33,228 nucleotides of DNA, taken from an uncultured Bacilli bacterium. GTDB taxonomy: Bacteria > Bacillota_I > Bacilli_A > RF39 > UBA660. The notes beneath the pieces are model-generated. The model searched no databases, was not told the DNA's origin, and saw only the letters and a list, made by a program, of their open reading frames with translations. The first letter of the stretch is position 1. Each line of letters begins with the position of its first letter. Of the stretch, positions 29,436 through 33,228 are shown piece after piece. Where the stretch lies: positions 1-33,228 of the forward strand of contig CANRAQ010000003.1 of NCBI GenBank assembly GCA_947628725.1. The letters run 5' to 3'. Both the position numbers and the translations under genes were made by a program.

Positions 29436-29511
29436 GCTGAAATAGCGCAGTTGGTAGAGCAACTCATTCGTAATGAGTAGGTCGTAGGTTCAAGTCCTAT
29501 TTTCAGCACCA
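29436..29511 (+). tRNA. tRNA-Thr(CGT)
   Basis: Acceptor GCTGAAA/TTTCAGC, anticodon loop TTCGTAA, encoded CCA. Confidence 0.94.
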
Positions 29512-29610
29512 TTATAATAACAAACTCGGACTTTTTAAATTATTAGATAAGTTCGAGTTTTAATACAATAATTTATGATAAAATTATTTTAGTAATTAAG
29601 GGGGGAAAAT

Positions 29611-30468
29611 ATGAATACAGAAATAATAAAATCAGAAATTAATGTTAATAATAAAATTAATATTATGCGAATAGGAAATAAAGAATATATTTCTCTTACA
29701 GATTTGGCTAGATATGCTAACCCTGAGGAACCAAAAATTCCTATTCAAACATGGATGCGTAATAAAGATGTTATAGCTTATTTAGGATTGTGGGAAAAAT
29801 TAAATAATGAAAATTTCAAAGGTGTCGAATTTACGACCTTTGAATCTTTAGCAGGTAAAAATAGCTTTTATATGTCTCCACAAAAATGGATTAAGGAAAC
29901 CAATGCAATCGGAATAATATCTAAATCAGGTAATAATGGCGGTACTTATGCTTGTAATGATATAGCTTTAGAATTTGCAAGTTGGCTATCTCCAGAATTT
30001 AAATTGTATGTTATACAAGAATTTGAAAGATTAAAAAAGAATGAAGCATATCAATATAAAGTTGATTGGACAGCTAGTAGAATGCTTGCTAAATCTAATT
30101 ATCATATTCATACTGATTCAATTAAAGAAAATATTATTCCTAAATTAACTGAAAAGCAAAAACAATATGTATATGCTGAAGAAGCTGATGTATTAAATGT
30201 TGCTTTGTTTGGTATGACTGCGAAAGAATGGAGAGAGAAAAATCCTAATCTCGAAGGAAATATTCGAGATTACACGAATTTGAAACATTTACTCATTTTA
30301 TGTAATTTAGAAAATACAAATGCGGAACTTATTAATGATGGTTTACCACAAAAAGAAAGATTAGTAAAACTTAATAATTCAGCTATTAGGCAAATGAAAA
30401 TTTTAGAAAACGATAAATCTATAAAAGAATTAGAAGATTTAAATAAAAAATTAATAAGTACTAAATAG
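29611..30468 (+). CDS. KilA-N domain-containing protein (copy 1)
   Basis: NIMRIGNKEYISLTDLARYANPEEPKIPIQTWMRNKDVIAYLGLWEKLNN...FYMSPQKWIKETNAIGIISKSGNNGGTYACNDIALEFASWLSPEFKLYVIQEFERLK. Confidence 0.9.
   Translation: MNTEIIKSEINVNNKINIMRIGNKEYISLTDLARYANPEEPKIPIQTWMRNKDVIAYLGLWEKLNNENFKGVEFTTFESLAGKNSFYMSPQKWIKETNAIGIISKSGNNGGTYACNDIALEFASWLSPEFKLYVIQEFERLKKNEAYQYKVDWTASRMLAKSNYHIHTDSIKENIIPKLTEKQKQYVYAEEADVLNVALFGMTAKEWREKNPNLEGNIRDYTNLKHLLILCNLENTNAELINDGLPQKERLVKLNNSAIRQMKILENDKSIKELEDLNKKLISTK
29815..29844. repeat. Inverted repeat inside KilA-N copy 1 (9-bp arms)
   Basis: TTCAAAGGT (29815-29823) and ACCTTTGAA (29836-29844). Confidence 0.85.
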
Positions 30469-30598
30469 TTATGACAATTTAGGAAACACATTTATATATC
30501 GACAAACAATAATCAAATATAAGTAACAAATTTTTTAGGTAAATATATATTTTATCCAAGTATATGATAAAATTATTTTAGTAATTAAGGGGGAAAAT

Positions 30599-31471
30599 AT
30601 GGATAAAGAGTTAATTAAAACAGAAATAAATGTTAATAACAATAAAATAGGTATTTTAAGAATCGGTGACACCGACTATATATCATTAACTGATTTAGCA
30701 AAATATTCCAATCCTGAAAATCCTGCTAATGTTATAATACATTGGATGAGCAATAAAGGAACATTTGATTATATAGGATTATGGGAACAATTAAATAATG
30801 AAAATTTTAATTTCACGGAATTCCGTGAAATTAAAAATAATGAAGTTGGATATTCATCATTTACTTTAAGTCCTAAAAGATGGATTGATAAGACAAATGC
30901 CATAGGAATATATTCTAAGGGTGGGAAATATAGCATAGGAACATTTGCTCATCCTGATATAGCATTTGAATTTGCTAGTTGGTTAAGTCCTACTTTTAAA
31001 TTATATTTGATTAAAGAATTTGAAAGATTAAAAAAGAATGAGGCATATCAAGAAAAAATTGAATGGCATGCTAATAGAGTTTTATCTAGAACAAATTATT
31101 TAGTCCATACGGATGCCATAAAAAATTATATTGTACCATTATTAACTGAAAAACAAAAACAATATGTGTATGCTGAAGAAGCTGATGTATTAAATGTTGC
31201 TTTATTTGGTATGACTGCGAAAGAATGGAGAAAAATTAATCCAAAATTGGCTAAAGATGGAAATATTAGAGATTACACTGATTTAGTACATTTAGTCATA
31301 TTAAACAATTTAGAAAACTCTAATGCTGAATTTATTAAGTTAGGATTATCACAAAAAGAAAGATTAATAAGACTTAATGATTCCGCTAGAAATCAAATGG
31401 AAATCTTAAAAAATAATAATGGAATAAAAGAATTGGAAAACATTGATAAATACTTAATTGAAACTAAATGA
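30599..31471 (+). CDS. KilA-N domain-containing protein (copy 2)
   Basis: Paralogous to 29611..30468 over the whole length. Confidence 0.9.
   Translation: MDKELIKTEINVNNNKIGILRIGDTDYISLTDLAKYSNPENPANVIIHWMSNKGTFDYIGLWEQLNNENFNFTEFREIKNNEVGYSSFTLSPKRWIDKTNAIGIYSKGGKYSIGTFAHPDIAFEFASWLSPTFKLYLIKEFERLKKNEAYQEKIEWHANRVLSRTNYLVHTDAIKNYIVPLLTEKQKQYVYAEEADVLNVALFGMTAKEWRKINPKLAKDGNIRDYTDLVHLVILNNLENSNAEFIKLGLSQKERLIRLNDSARNQMEILKNNNGIKELENIDKYLIETK
30805..30836. repeat. Perfect 32-bp palindrome inside KilA-N copy 2
   Basis: TTTTAATTTCACGGAA/TTCCGTGAAATTAAAA. Confidence 0.95.
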
Positions 31472-31583
31472 ATATTTGTCAAATTAGGGAACACGCTTCT
31501 ATATCGACAAACAATAATAAAATATAAGATGTGAAATAAAAAAGTAAATTCCAGTTTCAAAAAATGTAAAAGGAATGTAAGAG

Positions 31584-31609
31584 AAACCTCTATTTTAAAG
31601 AGGTTTTTG
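31584..31609 (+). terminator. Rho-independent terminator
   Basis: AAACCTCT...AGAGGTTT followed by TTT. Confidence 0.6.
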
Positions 31610-31679
31610 TATTGTAAATGTCAATATATTTTTGGACAAAAATGGCAATTTCAAAGTTGGACACTTTTAGGATAGAATT

Positions 31680-32441
31680 CTATCCTTTTTGGTTGCCATC
31701 AAGTTGTTCAATTTTATCTTTTATTCTGTAAGAATTACCTGTTATATTTATTACATGGGAATGATGTAATAATCTATCTAATATGGCATTGGCAAGTGTA
31801 TTATCACTAAAGACTTCTCCCCATTTACTAAATACCATATTTGTTGTTATTATTGTTGAATGCTTTTCATATCTTTTAGCTATCAGTTGGAATAGTAAAT
31901 TTGCTCCTTGTTTATCAACTGGTAAATATCCTATCTCATCTATAATCAATAACTGATATCTACAAAAATGTTTTATTCTTGCTTCTAGTTTATTTTCAAA
32001 ATGTGCCTTATTTAGTTGAGTTATTAAATCATGGCAAGATATAAAATACACTGAATACCTTTTCTTTGCTGCTGTTATTCCTATTGAGATTGCCAAGTGA
32101 GTTTTCCCAACTCCACTTGATCCTACAAACAATATGTTTTCATGTTTCTCTAAAAATCTTAATGTATTTAAATCTTCTATTTCTTCTTTATTTATTGATG
32201 GTTGATAATCAAAATCAAAATCTGACAGTTCTTTTTCATATGGAAATGCTGATACTGTCACTTGTATTTTTGATGCTCTTTCATCTCGATATTCTATTTC
32301 TTTATTTGTAAGCTCTAATAGAGCTTTTTGAAATGGTATTTTCTTTTTTACTATCTCATCTATATAATTTGGTAAATAACTTCTAAATTTTTCTAGTTTT
32401 AATAATTCTAAATTGTTTAATAATTTACTATATTCATTCAT
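31680..32441 (-). CDS. istB: IS21-family helper ATPase IstB
   Basis: FVGSSGVGKTHLAISIG Walker A, LLIIDEIGYLPVDKQGANLLFQLIAKRYEKHSTIITTN, ILDRLLHHSHVINITGNSYR. Confidence 0.95.
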   Translation of the reverse strand: MNEYSKLLNNLELLKLEKFRSYLPNYIDEIVKKKIPFQKALLELTNKEIEYRDERASKIQVTVSAFPYEKELSDFDFDYQPSINKEEIEDLNTLRFLEKHENILFVGSSGVGKTHLAISIGITAAKKRYSVYFISCHDLITQLNKAHFENKLEARIKHFCRYQLLIIDEIGYLPVDKQGANLLFQLIAKRYEKHSTIITTNMVFSKWGEVFSDNTLANAILDRLLHHSHVINITGNSYRIKDKIEQLDGNQKG

Positions 32442-33228
32442 CTATAATCACTCCTAATATTTTATCTTTCTTTTTTAGTTCTATTATTTCTTGTATTTCT
32501 TCTTCTGTTTTATTTTTATATGCTTCACTTTTCATTATTTCTTTTAAATCACTTTCATGATAATTTAAATACTTATCGCTTATTTCATATTGGCAAATAA
32601 AATCTGTAATGTTATAATATATATTGATTCTGGAATCAATCTCTGATATGGTTACTTGTTTTCCTATCAGATATGTTGGAACTGAGTATTTTTTACCTTT
32701 ATACGTTATCATGGATTCTTTTGATACTTTATATGTTTTTTCAGGCTCATAATAGTTTATCAATCTATCCCATAACGGTAATGAGTTTAAATACTCTTTT
32801 TCTTTTTCATGAACTTTACTTGGAATTATCCCAACTCCTTGTACAACTTCGTTATTAATATCTTCCATTATTTCTTTTACTATTTTATTTAATTCTTCCC
32901 AAGTTTCAAATTCTTCATTATATGGTCTTAGTCTTTCCATTATTCTAGCTAATGTTTCTACTTTTCCTTTTGTTTCAGGCCGATATCCTATACAAGCAAG
33001 TGGGGTAAATCCTGCATCATTACTAAATTCTTTAAATCTTTTATTAAATACAACTTCAGTCGTTGTTGTCCTTGCTTTATCAACTACTGTTCTCATATTA
33101 TCAAATAATATTTCTCTAGGACAACCATTAAAATATCCAAAACCCTCAACTAAACATTTAAATAAAGTATTTTGATTTCTATCATTTGTTAATTCAATAT
33201 ATTTATATCTTGAATAACCAAGTATCAT
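32434..33228 (-). CDS. istA: IS21-family transposase IstA, partial (N-terminus beyond window)
   Basis: GYFNGCPREILFDNMRTVVDKA, ACIGYRPETKGKVETLARIMERLRPYN; overlaps the istB start as in IS21. Confidence 0.92.
   Translation of the reverse strand: MILGYSRYKYIELTNDRNQNTLFKCLVEGFGYFNGCPREILFDNMRTVVDKARTTTTEVVFNKRFKEFSNDAGFTPLACIGYRPETKGKVETLARIMERLRPYNEEFETWEELNKIVKEIMEDINNEVVQGVGIIPSKVHEKEKEYLNSLPLWDRLINYYEPEKTYKVSKESMITYKGKKYSVPTYLIGKQVTISEIDSRINIYYNITDFICQYEISDKYLNYHESDLKEIMKSEAYKNKTEEEIQEIIELKKKDKILGVIIDE

Larger units (their letters stand above)
31614..33228 (-). mobile_element. IS21-family element, partial (continues past the window)
   Basis: istB and istA in IS21 arrangement; probable terminus tgtaaatgtcaatatatttttggacaaaaatggcaatttcaaagttggacac near 31614. 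Confidence 0.85.

Noticed and set aside
29436-29511. tRNA-Thr as an attachment site for an integrative element
   Set aside because: No repeat of the tRNA 3' end was seen downstream within the window and no tyrosine integrase is present.
32066-32311. Plus-strand ORF of 81 aa
   Set aside because: Antisense to istB; low-complexity Leu/Phe composition.

Overview
AT-rich Firmicutes/Bacilli-like chromosomal window, probably from an endospore former because a CotE-like coat protein lies two genes after miaB. The strongest observation is at the left end. A 3,735-bp serine-recombinase element splits the transpeptidase domain of a class B PBP (SpoVD/FtsI-like) between its SxxK/SxN motifs and its KTG motif. 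The element carries an AbiEi/AbiEii pair, a small ORF and a large serine recombinase. It is bounded by a 7-bp direct repeat (CAATACA, 440-446 and 4175-4181). Removing one repeat plus the intervening DNA restores the PBP frame through TPIQQITAVSAAINGG. The circular junction would form an attP-like dyad with 13-bp perfect arms around a CA dinucleotide. This is skin-like architecture and a candidate regulated DNA rearrangement. The rest of the window contains: two tandem proteins built of 42-aa (126-bp) pentapeptide-like repeats; a lipoprotein; cysS, ldh, mraY, metG and maf; an AMP-binding ligase next to a 7-TM hybrid histidine kinase and a stand-alone REC protein; miaB; a zinc-ribbon membrane protein; cotE; a degenerate Fic-like protein; rpsP, khpA, cdsA and rseP; an ABC exporter; four tRNAs; a duplicated KilA-N cassette whose copies carry different inverted repeats at the same codon position (a perfect 32-bp palindrome in copy 2); and a partial IS21-family element. 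All homology calls come from reading motifs; no database searches were run.
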